NCBI RefSeq assembly: GCF_900108065.1
Contig: NZ_FNVQ01000001.1
Span: forward strand, 2,170,001 to 2,234,000
Direction of reading: 5' to 3'
Source of the DNA: Marinobacterium lutimaris
GTDB lineage: Bacteria; Pseudomonadota; Gammaproteobacteria; Pseudomonadales; Balneatricaceae
DNA: 64,000 bases
Positions within the stretch are counted from its first letter, which is position 1. Every line of letters starts with the position of its first letter. The position numbers and the translations under genes are program-made. The notes under the pieces are model-generated. The model worked only from the letters and a program-made list of their open reading frames with translations. It had not been told where the DNA came from and searched no databases. Positions 17,739 to 26,012 of this stretch are shown here, one piece after another.

Positions 17739-17801
17739 CTGGCAAGCTGTCTAAGGCGTTCATTCCAACCCCGCCGAAGCAGCGCAATATAGGACATTTT
17801 C

Positions 17802-19484
17802 ATGAGCGAAAGCTTTGCTGAACTGTTTGAAGAATCCCTCCAGAACGTACAGATGACTCCGGGCACCCTGGTCATGGGTGAAGTTGTCGACATCGACAGC
17901 GACTGGGTTACCGTGAACGCTGGCCTCAAGTCTGAAGCCGTTATCCCCCGTTCACAGTTCATCAACGATGCCAACGAACTCGAAATCTCTATCGGCGACA
18001 CCGTTAAGGTAGCGCTGGAAGCGGTTGAAGATGGCTTCGGTGAAACCCGTCTGTCCCGTGAGAAGGCTAAGCGTGCTGAAGCTTGGGAAGTTCTTCAGAC
18101 CAAGTTCGAAGCCGAAGAAACTGTCAAAGGTTATATCTCTGGCAAGGTCAAAGGCGGCTTCACTGTCAGCATCAACAACATCCAGGGCTTCCTGCCGGGC
18201 TCTCTGGTTGATGTTCGTCCGATCCGTGATATCGATCACCTGGAAGGCAAAGAGCTGGAATTCAAGCTGATCAAGCTGGATCCCAAGCGCAACAACATCG
18301 TTGTTTCCCGCCGTGCCGTTCTCCAGGAAGCTAACAGCGCTCAGCGCGAAGAGCTGCTGGCCACTCTGGAAGAGGGTCAGATCGCCAAGGGTTACGTTAA
18401 GAACCTCACCAACTACGGTGCGTTCATCGACCTGGGCGGCGTTGACGGCCTGCTGCACATCACTGACATGGCTTGGAAGCGCATCTCTCACCCGAGCGAA
18501 ATGCTCACTCCGGGCGACGAGATCACTGTCAAGATCATCAAGTTCGACAAAGACAGCGGTCGTATCTCCCTGGGTCTCAAGCAGCTGTCTGCTGATCCGT
18601 GGGATGACATCAAAGCTCGCTACCCGGCTGGCTCCAAGTGCGCTGCACGTGTTACCAACCTGACCGACTACGGCTGCTTCGCTTCTATCGAAGACGGCGT
18701 TGAAGGCCTGGTACACGTTTCCGAAATGTCCTGGACCAACAAGAACATCCACCCGTCCAAGATCGTCAACATCGGCGACGAAGTGGAAGTGATGATCCTG
18801 GACGTCGACGAAGAGCGTCGTCGTATCTCCCTGGGTATCAAGCAGTGCACTGCTAACCCGTGGGTATCCTTCTCCGAGCAGTTCGCTGCCGGCGACCGTG
18901 TCAGCGGCACTATCAAGACCATCACCGATTTCGGTATCTTCGTTGGTCTGGATAACGACCTGGACGGCCTGGTACACATGTCCGACATCTCTTGGGATGC
19001 GGATCCGGAAACCGCTCTGCGCCAGTTCAAGAAAGGCGAAGAAGTCGACGCAGTTATCCTGTCTATCGACGCAGAGAAAGAGCGCATTTCCCTGGGTATC
19101 AAGCAGCTCGCTACCGATCCGTTCAGCGAGTACCTGGCAGCTAACCCGAAAGGCTCCATCGTTACCGCTCCGGTTAAGAGCGTTGACGCCAAGGGCGCTG
19201 TAATCGATCTGGCAGAAGGCATCGAAGGCTACCTGAAAGTCTCCGAGATCTCTGCTGAGCGTATCGAAGATGCCAGCACTGCTCTGTCTGTAGGCGAAAT
19301 GGTTGAAGCTAAGATCACCGGTGTTGACCGTCGCAACCGCGCGATCAACCTGTCTGTTCGTGCTAAAGACCAGGCTGACGAGAAAGAAGCTCTGAACGCT
19401 GTTCGCAACCAGGAAGTTGAAACTGCTGGTCCGACCACCATCGGTGACCTGATCAAGCAGCAGATCGCTAACCAGAAAGACTGA
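17802..19484 (+). CDS. rpsA: 30S ribosomal protein S1
   Basis: S1 is the mRNA-binding protein of the small ribosomal subunit. The 560-residue length and six consecutive S1/OB domains (recognisable by repeats such as [40 protein letters not shown] and [19 protein letters not shown]) match the gammaproteobacterial protein. Codon use is strongly biased, as in highly expressed genes. Unlike the common cmk-rpsA-ihfB order, neither cmk nor ihfB flanks it. A strong intrinsic terminator follows directly. Confidence 0.98.
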   Translation: MSESFAELFEESLQNVQMTPGTLVMGEVVDIDSDWVTVNAGLKSEAVIPRSQFINDANELEISIGDTVKVALEAVEDGFGETRLSREKAKRAEAWEVLQTKFEAEETVKGYISGKVKGGFTVSINNIQGFLPGSLVDVRPIRDIDHLEGKELEFKLIKLDPKRNNIVVSRRAVLQEANSAQREELLATLEEGQIAKGYVKNLTNYGAFIDLGGVDGLLHITDMAWKRISHPSEMLTPGDEITVKIIKFDKDSGRISLGLKQLSADPWDDIKARYPAGSKCAARVTNLTDYGCFASIEDGVEGLVHVSEMSWTNKNIHPSKIVNIGDEVEVMILDVDEERRRISLGIKQCTANPWVSFSEQFAAGDRVSGTIKTITDFGIFVGLDNDLDGLVHMSDISWDADPETALRQFKKGEEVDAVILSIDAEKERISLGIKQLATDPFSEYLAANPKGSIVTAPVKSVDAKGAVIDLAEGIEGYLKVSEISAERIEDASTALSVGEMVEAKITGVDRRNRAINLSVRAKDQADEKEALNAVRNQEVETAGPTTIGDLIKQQIANQKD

Positions 19485-19500
19485 TAGCATCTGACCTCCT

Positions 19501-19528
19501 AAAATGGCCCGCCTAGCGGGCCATTTTT
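19501..19528 (+). terminator. Rho-independent terminator of rpsA
   Basis: AAAATGGCCCGC (19501-19512) pairs with GCGGGCCATTTT (19516-19527) around a 3-nt loop, ending in a T-run. It sits 16 nt after the rpsA stop and would also work on the opposite strand. Confidence 0.9.
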
Positions 19529-19609
19529 GTTTCTACACCTCCCCTTTTCCCAACTCCGCCATACAGTTACCATTCCCCGCTTCAAAACACCGCTAAAGGA
19601 ATATTATTC

Positions 19610-20188
19610 ATGGAAGATATGGATCACGACAGCTCCAACCGGAGGCTGCGCAACAAGCTGGACAACTCTGAACTGGTCAAAACCGGCTTCTGGGTCGGCC
19701 AGGTTTTCATGCTGATCGCCACCGTGCTTGGCGTCTATCTTGCCTCCCAGGAAGGTCTGTCCCAGGCGATCCGCTTCAGCGAGATCGACGATATGCAGAA
19801 CAACTATTACCTGCAGCGCTCGCTTTATGATGAAGTCAGCGACAATGTCGAAGGCGTACGCAACTACGTCAAAACCATCGAAGAGAACAAGCCGTTCGAC
19901 CTGACCAAATTCCATCCCGAACTGCAGACCTATATCTGGGACACCATGCGTTATTCCCAGAACACCCTGCAGACCCCTTCCCGCTTTCTTTCCGAAATCA
20001 GGCGCTTCTATGCCGAGGTGGAGGATCTGGTCCGCAAAGGGGAAGAGCGCACCTACGGACGCTCCTTTTTCATGCCCAAGCTGATTGAGGCAGCAGATCG
20101 GATGGAACAGGAAACACTCGCGGCGCTGGAGCAGAACCTGGAGAACCTGAAAGCCGAACTGGCTAAAAATGACGTCGATATAGACTAA
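19610..20188 (+). CDS. Uncharacterised single-span membrane protein
   Basis: This 192-residue protein has a short cytoplasmic N-terminus rich in charged residues, one membrane helix (about 26-46, GFWVGQVFMLIATVLGVYLA) and a soluble domain with aromatic-rich helices (MQNNYYLQRSLYDEV, HPELQTYIWDTMRYS), ending in an acidic coiled coil. I do not recognise the family. It follows the rpsA terminator and precedes the rhomboid gene by 28 nt on the same strand, so it is probably co-transcribed with that protease, and could be a partner or substrate; this is inference from position only. Confidence 0.8.
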   Translation: MEDMDHDSSNRRLRNKLDNSELVKTGFWVGQVFMLIATVLGVYLASQEGLSQAIRFSEIDDMQNNYYLQRSLYDEVSDNVEGVRNYVKTIEENKPFDLTKFHPELQTYIWDTMRYSQNTLQTPSRFLSEIRRFYAEVEDLVRKGEERTYGRSFFMPKLIEAADRMEQETLAALEQNLENLKAELAKNDVDID

Positions 20189-20216
20189 CGCAACGACGCT
20201 GCCGAAAGGATCCCGG

Positions 20217-21281
20217 ATGAAATACTGCCCCTATTGCCGTCACCAGGCACTACGCGAAACCACCTATCAGGGCCAGGAGATCGATGTCTGTCCGCGTTGC
20301 GCAGGGCTCTGGTTTGAGGCTGGCGAATTCGACGCCATTCTCGACCTCGAAAAGGACAGCTCCATCGAGCTGAAGCGACGCGACGCTCACGCTAAAACCG
20401 ATCTCCCCTGCCCCGACTGCGGCAGCGCCATGCACCGCCATCATCTGATGCAAGGTTACCGCATAGAGATAGAATGCTGCCCTCACGGACACGGCAGCTG
20501 GATAGAGCGTGCCGAACTGGCAGAAGCCAAGGCCGCCAAGGCGCTGAACACCCCTCTGGAAACATTGAACGCAGGCATTAACTGGCGCACCTGGCTGTTC
20601 CAGTTTGTCACACAGATGCCGGTGGAATACAACATCACTCCGCACAACCGCCCTTGGGTAACCTGGTCGCTGCTGCTGTTGAATACGCTGATCTTTGCCG
20701 CCATGATGTTCGTACCCCAGATCGAGGAAGCGATGTTCTATTGGGCAATGATTCCTAACGACATCAGCCATGGCAGCCATCTGGGAACGCTGATCAGCAG
20801 CCAGTTTCTACACGGCAGCTGGCTTCACCTGCTCAGCAACATGTACTTTCTCTGGCTGACGGGTGACAACCTGGAGGACGCACTCGGGCATGTTCGCTTC
20901 CTGCTGATCTACCTGCTGTGCGGCACCTTCGCCGCCCTGGCGCAGGCGATGACCGATCCTTCATCCACTATCCCGGTGATCGGCGCTTCCGGGGCGATAG
21001 CAGGTCTCTTTGGCCTTTACCTGTTCTGGTTCCGCAAGGCCAGCCTGACGCTGATGATTTTCGTCTTTCAGAAGAAGGTCGCCCCCTGGGTGTTTTTCCT
21101 GATCTGGCTGGGCCTCAATCTGATCGGCATGATCAGCGGCGATCAAGGCGTCGCCTACATGGCGCATATCGGCGGCCTGGTTGCAGGCCTAACGCTGGGC
21201 GCATTGCTGCATCAGTGGGTATTGAAACACTACCCGATGCTGCAACTCCTGGGCAGCGACAAGGTCCGGGTGAAGCGCTAG
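20217..21281 (+). CDS. Rhomboid-family intramembrane protease with N-terminal zinc ribbons
   Basis: Residues 1-90 hold two zinc-ribbon (TFIIB-like) modules: Cys4/Cys7 with Cys25/Cys28, and Cys65/Cys68 with the CC-PHGHG group near 87-92. Residues about 145-340 form a six-helix rhomboid domain with the serine in GASGAIAG (Ser258), the histidine in AHIGG (His317) and the HLLSN oxyanion motif, so it should be a catalytically active intramembrane serine protease. The ribbon is cytoplasmic if the fold follows GlpG. GlpG has a different N-terminal domain. A weak AAAGGA ribosome site precedes the ATG. Confidence 0.88.
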   Translation: MKYCPYCRHQALRETTYQGQEIDVCPRCAGLWFEAGEFDAILDLEKDSSIELKRRDAHAKTDLPCPDCGSAMHRHHLMQGYRIEIECCPHGHGSWIERAELAEAKAAKALNTPLETLNAGINWRTWLFQFVTQMPVEYNITPHNRPWVTWSLLLLNTLIFAAMMFVPQIEEAMFYWAMIPNDISHGSHLGTLISSQFLHGSWLHLLSNMYFLWLTGDNLEDALGHVRFLLIYLLCGTFAALAQAMTDPSSTIPVIGASGAIAGLFGLYLFWFRKASLTLMIFVFQKKVAPWVFFLIWLGLNLIGMISGDQGVAYMAHIGGLVAGLTLGALLHQWVLKHYPMLQLLGSDKVRVKR

Positions 21282-21298
21282 CCCCATAGAAACAGTAA

Positions 21299-21330
21299 AA
21301 CCTTTGCCGGATAACGCTCCGGCAAAGGTT
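21299..21330. terminator. Hairpin after the rhomboid gene
   Basis: A 13-bp perfect stem (21299-21311 with 21318-21330; AACCTTTGCCGGA and its complement) with a 6-nt loop begins 17 nt after the rhomboid stop. There is no long T-run on the plus side, so termination strength is uncertain; on the minus side TTTTAC follows. The remaining gap to pilE (21331-21502) is AT-richer and should hold the pilin promoter. Confidence 0.6.
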
Positions 21331-21502
21331 AATCCTCTAAATAAGCGTTACTTGATATAAATAACTTTCATCTCTCTTCAATCAAATACCCCTGATCCGA
21401 TCTGGAATATTGTCGACCAAGTGATACACTTGCGTTCACTTTTTAACCAAGACGTACCTTCGGCAGTTTTTCCTTTCCAGCGCATCGAACATCCAGAAAT
21501 CA

Positions 21503-21925
21503 ATGAAAGAGCTTCGCAAGCACCGTTCTTCAAACCGTCTGCCCACCGATAAAGGCTTCACTCTGATTGAGTTGATGATCGTTGTGGCGGTCATCGGCAT
21601 TATTGCGGCCATCGCCTACCCCAGCTACATGGAGCATGTGCGTCGCAGCCACAGAGTCGACACCCAGGGCCAGCTGCTTGACGGCGCCCAGACACTGGAA
21701 CGCCAGTACACGCTGAAACGGGCCTATGACTGCAGCCTGCACGGCCTGAGCAACACGGAGCGTTACACCTTTTCATGCGCGGTGAACGGCGTCGCTAACG
21801 GCAGCGGCCAGAGCTTCACACTGCAAGCCACCCCTCGCGGCGATCAGACCAAGGACCACTGCGGCACACTCAGCATTAACCAGCGCACGGAAACCAGCGC
21901 CGCTGAGGGAGATTGCTGGCAGTGA
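21503..21925 (+). CDS. pilE: Type IV pilus minor pilin PilE
   Basis: The 140-residue protein has the class III prepilin peptidase signal: a charged leader ending in Gly, cleaved before Phe ([17 protein letters not shown]), with the conserved Glu at +5 and the hydrophobic N-terminal helix. Paired cysteines toward the C-terminus (Cys in AYDCSLH, FSCAV, DHCGTL, GDCWQ) are typical of minor pilins. It heads a run of five pilus genes; in Pseudomonas pilE is the last gene of fimU-pilVWXY1Y2E, so the order here differs. Minor pilins prime pilus assembly at the inner membrane. Confidence 0.88.
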   Translation: MKELRKHRSSNRLPTDKGFTLIELMIVVAVIGIIAAIAYPSYMEHVRRSHRVDTQGQLLDGAQTLERQYTLKRAYDCSLHGLSNTERYTFSCAVNGVANGSGQSFTLQATPRGDQTKDHCGTLSINQRTETSAAEGDCWQ

Positions 21926-22386
21926 AACAGCACTTTCACCGCGGCTTCAGCCTGATTGAGCTGATGATTACGCTGCTGATTCTCGCCATTCTCAGCCTGG
22001 TCGTTGTGCCCGGTTTTCAGTCACTGATCTCGCATAACAGATTGACCTCAACCACCAACCAGCTGCTGGGCAGCCTGCAACTGGCCCGTAGCGAAGCGAT
22101 CCAGAGCGGTGACGATATTAAGGTCAGCGCCATAGATAACGACTGGAACCAGGGCTGGACACTGCAGACCACCGCGAGCGGAGCAGCGCCGCTCAGGGTC
22201 TATGACGACCTGCCCGGTGATATCAGGATCAGCACCGTAAAGGGCTCCGCCAGCCTTACTTACAGCGCCATAGGGGCAACCGGCAGCAGTGAGTGCTTTA
22301 CCCTCGCCAACAGTGCCGGCGAGCGCTCCGTTGAGGTCATATCCAGCGGTCTTGCCGCTGCTTCGGAGGTCAGCTGTGCGCCCTGA
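21922..22386 (+). CDS. fimT: GspH/FimT-family minor pseudopilin
   Basis: A 154-residue prepilin with leader [21 protein letters not shown], followed by the GspH domain ([21 protein letters not shown]-type helix, here with [20 protein letters not shown], then beta-rich C-terminus). I choose the GTG at 21922, which overlaps the pilE TGA and has GAGGGAG 10 nt upstream; a TTG at 21913 would be too close to that site. It probably replaces FimU in the pilus-priming complex. The FimT versus FimU name cannot be settled by eye. Confidence 0.82.
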   Translation: MKQHFHRGFSLIELMITLLILAILSLVVVPGFQSLISHNRLTSTTNQLLGSLQLARSEAIQSGDDIKVSAIDNDWNQGWTLQTTASGAAPLRVYDDLPGDIRISTVKGSASLTYSAIGATGSSECFTLANSAGERSVEVISSGLAAASEVSCAP

Positions 22387-22798
22387 GACTCTGAACCGCG
22401 AACGCGGCGTAACCCTGATCGAAGTTCTGATCACCCTGGTGGTGATCTCCATAGGACTGCTGGCCATGGCGATGATGATGATCAAGGCCACCCAGTACTC
22501 CCAGGCCAGTTTCGATCGCTCAGCCACTGTCATTCAGGCCAGCGACCTGGTGGAGCGACTCTGGGCCGGCGCCTGCGAGCTGCCCGCCAACGGCAACCTG
22601 ATCGTCGATGGCTGGAAAACCGACAACAGCATCGTCATCCCTGCCGGCTGGGACGGCACCCTGGTGAACATCACCGAGAGCGACAACCTGTTTGAAGTCG
22701 AGATCCATATTCCACTGGTCAACAAGAATGAAGCGGGCGGTGAGCAGCTTGAAGAGATCACCCAATCCGCTTTCATTCCCAACGTGTGTGGTAACTAG
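22376..22798 (+). CDS. pilV: Type IV pilus modification protein PilV
   Basis: The 140-residue product begins at a GTG (22376-22378) preceded by a perfect GGAGGT. Its leader NRERG/VTLIEVLITLVVISIGLLAMAMM is the PilV type, with the IGLLA motif continuing the helix, and the rest has the ATQYSQASFDRSATVIQASDL helix of the family. It overlaps fimT by 11 nt. PilV is a minor pilin of the priming complex with PilW and PilX. Confidence 0.85.
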   Translation: MRPETLNRERGVTLIEVLITLVVISIGLLAMAMMMIKATQYSQASFDRSATVIQASDLVERLWAGACELPANGNLIVDGWKTDNSIVIPAGWDGTLVNITESDNLFEVEIHIPLVNKNEAGGEQLEEITQSAFIPNVCGN

Positions 22799-22802
22799 GC
22801 CG

Positions 22803-23357
22803 ATGCAGAGCAAGATCGCTAGTCGCGAACATGGTTTTACGCTGATTGAACTGATGATCGCCATGCTGCTGGGTCTGGTTATCCTCGGCGGCGTGCTGAC
22901 GATCTACAGTTCGATCAGCCATACCAATGTGATCAAGACCCGCTTCGACAGCGCCCAGGAGTCTATCCGCTACAGCCACTACGTCATCACCCGCCTGGTG
23001 CATAACGCCAACAGCTTCGCTGGCAGCAGCAGCTCCAGCCTGGTGATCGGATACCCGGGCGATATCACACAGGTAGATGACTGCCAAGGCAGTTCCCTTG
23101 GCCCGAGCAGCCAGACCCGGTTCGACGCCGAGAACGGCCGCCTGCGCTGCGATGACGAGGATATCGCCCTGAGTATTAAAAATGCCGAGTTTGAATATGG
23201 CGTCATCGACGACAGCACCGGTCAATGGAAGCAAACCAGCCTGGCTAACGCCAGCAGCGTCAAAGTGATACTGACCGTTCAGCCCCACGCTGACTTTGCA
23301 GAACGCAAGCTGAGCTTTATTGCCACCATGAGAAACCCAATTCTGGAGAAGGGCTGA
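22803..23357 (+). CDS. pilW: Type IV pilus minor pilin PilW
   Basis: From the ATG at 22803 the 184-residue protein has leader [24 protein letters not shown], followed by the typical helix continuing to TNVIKTRFDSAQESIRYSHY and a C-terminal domain with a cysteine pair (DDCQGS, LRCDDED). This is shorter than the PilW of Pseudomonas (about 270), so it is a compact variant. It lies 4 nt after pilV and 5 nt before the PilX-like gene, in one operon. Confidence 0.8.
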   Translation: MQSKIASREHGFTLIELMIAMLLGLVILGGVLTIYSSISHTNVIKTRFDSAQESIRYSHYVITRLVHNANSFAGSSSSSLVIGYPGDITQVDDCQGSSLGPSSQTRFDAENGRLRCDDEDIALSIKNAEFEYGVIDDSTGQWKQTSLANASSVKVILTVQPHADFAERKLSFIATMRNPILEKG

Positions 23358-23362
23358 AACAG

Positions 23363-25231
23363 ATGCCTGCAACCAACGCCGCTCGTAAAAATAGGCCAAC
23401 CATGCGCACACCCAACCGCGAAGGGGGCGCCGTGCTGATCGTTGCACTGGTGCTAATGGTCGCCGCGACACTGCTTGCACTGAGCCAGATGAAGAGCTCA
23501 CTGCTGCAGGAGCGCATGACCTCCAACCAGTACGCCAAGGAAACCGCGCGACTGGCAGCGGAACAGGGCGCTGCGCGGGCGATGGAGTGGATCAACGGCA
23601 TCGAGGATGAAACCGAGTGGAATGAGTGGGTCGACGATCCCGCAAACCACCCGATCTGGCACGCCAACCCGAAGGCCGCAGAAGTCGCCCAGGGCAAGGG
23701 CTTGGGCAAGGGCCTCTATAAAGGCATCCCCGCTGCCAACGGAGCACCCTTCCTGGCGGGCAACGCGCTGTTCTGGATAGATCCCGACGAGATCAATACG
23801 GATTCATCCGATCCCGGCTTCGCGCGCATCAAGGTGCACGGCGCGGTGAAAGACCCGGATACCGACGATCAGCTTGCCTACTCTAGCCTCGTTCTCAGGG
23901 CCAGAACCCCGAGCGGTGGCAACAACGCCGTACCGCCCTTTGCCAGCGGCCTAGTCGGCTGCGAAGGCGTCAATATGGTGGGCAGCGGCCAGATAGACAG
24001 CTTCGACTCCCGCATCGGCGGCTACGGTGATCTGTTCTATGATGATGCCGGCACCGAACAAAACAACAGTCTGCGCAGCAACGTGACTCTGCAGACCTTC
24101 AGCGAAAATGCCAGCGCCAACTTCGCAGGTCACGCCCCACTCTATGGCGACCTGAGCTTTACCGGCCAGAACCTGACCATGTCAGGGTCTACGCCGATCT
24201 ACGGCGATGTCTATGCCGAAGGCGATGTAGAGATGAACGGCTCCATCACCGGCACACTCAATGCTGGCGGTAACGTCACCCTGGGCAGCGCCTCTTCCTC
24301 CAATCAGATAAATGCCGGCGGCAACGTCAGCGTAGAATCAACCGGCTCGCCGCCCAGCGCGATATCGGCCGCGGGGGAAGTGAGCTGGCCGGACTGGTGG
24401 CAGTATGATGACGCCAAGAACGCCCTGACCGCGAACTATAAAGGCAACGACGGCATCCAGGTACCCGCCGTCTATGACAGCTCACAAAGCTGCGACCAGC
24501 TCGGCGTTCGCGATGCAGACGGCAATACCGGCAACATGTTTGAATCGGCGCGCAACGGCTCAACTCCGCTTGCCGATGCCATGCCCGATACCGACGCCAA
24601 GCCCCCGAAAGGCCCCGACTACCAGCTGAAGAAACAGGGTAGTGACTACTCACTGAACGGCCCCGGCGGCGACGAAAGCATTCTGAACCTGGGCAGCGAC
24701 GGTGAAGCCTCCACCCTGTCTGTAGATGCCGGCCTGACCACCTCTGGCAACCTGTCTGGCATCACCATTCATGGCGATGTCACCATCGTCGTCAGCGGTG
24801 ACTTCAACCTGGGGTCGAACACCCAACTGAACGTCAGCCCTGGCGCCACCCTGACCCTGCTGGTTGAGGGCAAAACCACCCTGTCGGCGGGTACAAACCT
24901 CACCACCAGCGACTTCACCCGAACCAACACCGAGGGCGAGGCCTCCGCTGCGGTGCAGATCTACAGCGCGTACCAGAGCAGCGGCAATAACGATGTGGGC
25001 GTTAGCATTTCTGGCGCAAACTCCAGCAGCCTGGCGATTTACTCACCCTATGCGACCGCCAGAATCACCGGCTCAGGTGCCCTCTACGGAGCGATCCGCA
25101 GCAGATACCTGGATATTCGCGGCAGCGGTGATATCCATTACGACGAAGCCCTGGGCACCCTCACCCAACCGGGCAGCAGCGGCGGCACTCCAACCGCCGG
25201 GGCGATTTCAGGCTGGTTCGAAGTGCAGTAA
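23363..25231 (+). CDS. PilX-like pilin-type protein with large beta-repeat C-terminal region
   Basis: The N-terminus (EGGAVLIVALVLMVAATLLALSQM, about 20-43) is the PilX_N segment, which lacks the usual Phe+1 and Glu+5. Typical PilX is about 200 residues; here 622 residues are present. From about 250 the chain is rich in Gly, Asn and Ser with repeated short strands (GDVYAEGDVEMNGSITG, NAGGNVTLG, INAGGNVSVES), resembling the right-handed beta-helix of bactofilins and polymer-forming proteins, then a second set near 460-600. It occupies the pilX-pilY1 position; no pilY1 follows. A second start at 23402 (MRTPNREGG) fits the family better than the first ATG and would remove 13 residues. Confidence 0.78.
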   Translation: MPATNAARKNRPTMRTPNREGGAVLIVALVLMVAATLLALSQMKSSLLQERMTSNQYAKETARLAAEQGAARAMEWINGIEDETEWNEWVDDPANHPIWHANPKAAEVAQGKGLGKGLYKGIPAANGAPFLAGNALFWIDPDEINTDSSDPGFARIKVHGAVKDPDTDDQLAYSSLVLRARTPSGGNNAVPPFASGLVGCEGVNMVGSGQIDSFDSRIGGYGDLFYDDAGTEQNNSLRSNVTLQTFSENASANFAGHAPLYGDLSFTGQNLTMSGSTPIYGDVYAEGDVEMNGSITGTLNAGGNVTLGSASSSNQINAGGNVSVESTGSPPSAISAAGEVSWPDWWQYDDAKNALTANYKGNDGIQVPAVYDSSQSCDQLGVRDADGNTGNMFESARNGSTPLADAMPDTDAKPPKGPDYQLKKQGSDYSLNGPGGDESILNLGSDGEASTLSVDAGLTTSGNLSGITIHGDVTIVVSGDFNLGSNTQLNVSPGATLTLLVEGKTTLSAGTNLTTSDFTRTNTEGEASAAVQIYSAYQSSGNNDVGVSISGANSSSLAIYSPYATARITGSGALYGAIRSRYLDIRGSGDIHYDEALGTLTQPGSSGGTPTAGAISGWFEVQ

Positions 25232-25263
25232 GAACAGAAATAGCAAGGCAGGGAAAAACAGAG

Positions 25264-25285
25264 ATCCCGGCTGATCAGCCGGGAT
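25264..25285 (-). terminator. Perfect palindrome at the convergent pilX-like/ycgN junction
   Basis: The 22-nt stretch 25264-25285 is a perfect inverted repeat (ATCCCGGCTGA and its complement) overlapping the ycgN stop codon. On the minus strand it is followed after 7 nt by five T, so it may end the rnd-ycgL-ycgN transcript; with no loop it would fold less well than a normal terminator. Confidence 0.45.
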
Positions 25286-25721
25286 TGATGACGTAGTCGA
25301 CCAGGTCCTCTTCGTCGATCTGATCGTCGGTAATGTCGTAGATATCGATAACCGATGCATGAGCCTTGATCGGGCTGCGGCGGTCACCGGTCACCAGCGG
25401 ATGCCACTCAGGCAGCTCCTTGCCTTCATTCAGCAACCGGTAGGCACAGGTCGGCGGCAGCCAGTTGAGCTGTTCCACGTCATCCGGTGTCAGCTGGATA
25501 CAGGTAGGCACAAGCTCGGTACGTTTCTCATACTGGGTGCAGCTGCAGTCCGAGGTGTCCATCAGATGGCAGACCACCGTGGTGTAGAAGATCTCCTCGG
25601 TATCCTCATCCTCGATCTTGTGCAGGCAGCAGAGCGCGCAACCGTCGCAGAGCGACTCCCACTCCTCGCGATTCATTTCGCGCAGGGTTTTACGGCGCCA
25701 GAACACCTCCTGGGCGACCAT
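25275..25721 (-). CDS. ycgN: YcgN family cysteine-cluster protein (UPF0260)
   Basis: The 148-residue protein has the family cysteine clusters CDGCALCCLHK (about 25-35) and CHLMDTSDCSCTQY (51-64), with additional cysteines in VPTCIQL and PPTCAYRL, suggesting metal or iron-sulfur binding. The function is unknown. The order rnd-ycgL-ycgN with 1-2 nt spacing is conserved in many gammaproteobacteria, so it is probably translated as part of that operon. Confidence 0.9.
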   Translation of the reverse strand: MVAQEVFWRRKTLREMNREEWESLCDGCALCCLHKIEDEDTEEIFYTTVVCHLMDTSDCSCTQYEKRTELVPTCIQLTPDDVEQLNWLPPTCAYRLLNEGKELPEWHPLVTGDRRSPIKAHASVIDIYDITDDQIDEEDLVDYVINPG

Positions 25722-25723
25722 GC

Positions 25724-26011
25724 TCAGCGCACTCCGGTAACTGGGCGGTTGGCGTGCAGATCGAGCAGGTATTGTTCTTTCGGCGGCGGCATCTGCAGGT
25801 AGTAACCTTTTTCGGTAATTCCCTCCAGCACCTTGTCGGCATCGGCACGGGCCAGCTTGCGTTCCGCCTTCATCGGCATATCCATCACATGCACCGGCTG
25901 GCCAAACATCTCCAGCAACGCCTCAGGCACCCGCATCAGTGCCTCGCGCTTGTCGACGTAGAGGTACATTTCGTCCTTGCGCGGACTCTTGTAGATACTG
26001 CAAATTTTCAT
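25724..26011 (-). CDS. ycgL: YcgL domain-containing protein
   Basis: The 95-residue protein starts [21 protein letters not shown] and continues with [20 protein letters not shown], the YcgL family signature. The ATG (26009-26011) lies one base after the rnd stop; a longer upstream frame is an antisense/overlap artefact inside rnd. Function is not established; the constant linkage with RNase D hints at RNA metabolism. Confidence 0.88.
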   Translation of the reverse strand: MKICSIYKSPRKDEMYLYVDKREALMRVPEALLEMFGQPVHVMDMPMKAERKLARADADKVLEGITEKGYYLQMPPPKEQYLLDLHANRPVTGVR

Positions 26012-26012
26012 A

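Noticed and set aside
17952-19490. Long open frame antisense to rpsA (about 512 codons)
   Set aside because: It mirrors the codon bias of rpsA on the opposite strand, has no ribosome site and no recognisable domain; it is a shadow of a highly biased gene.
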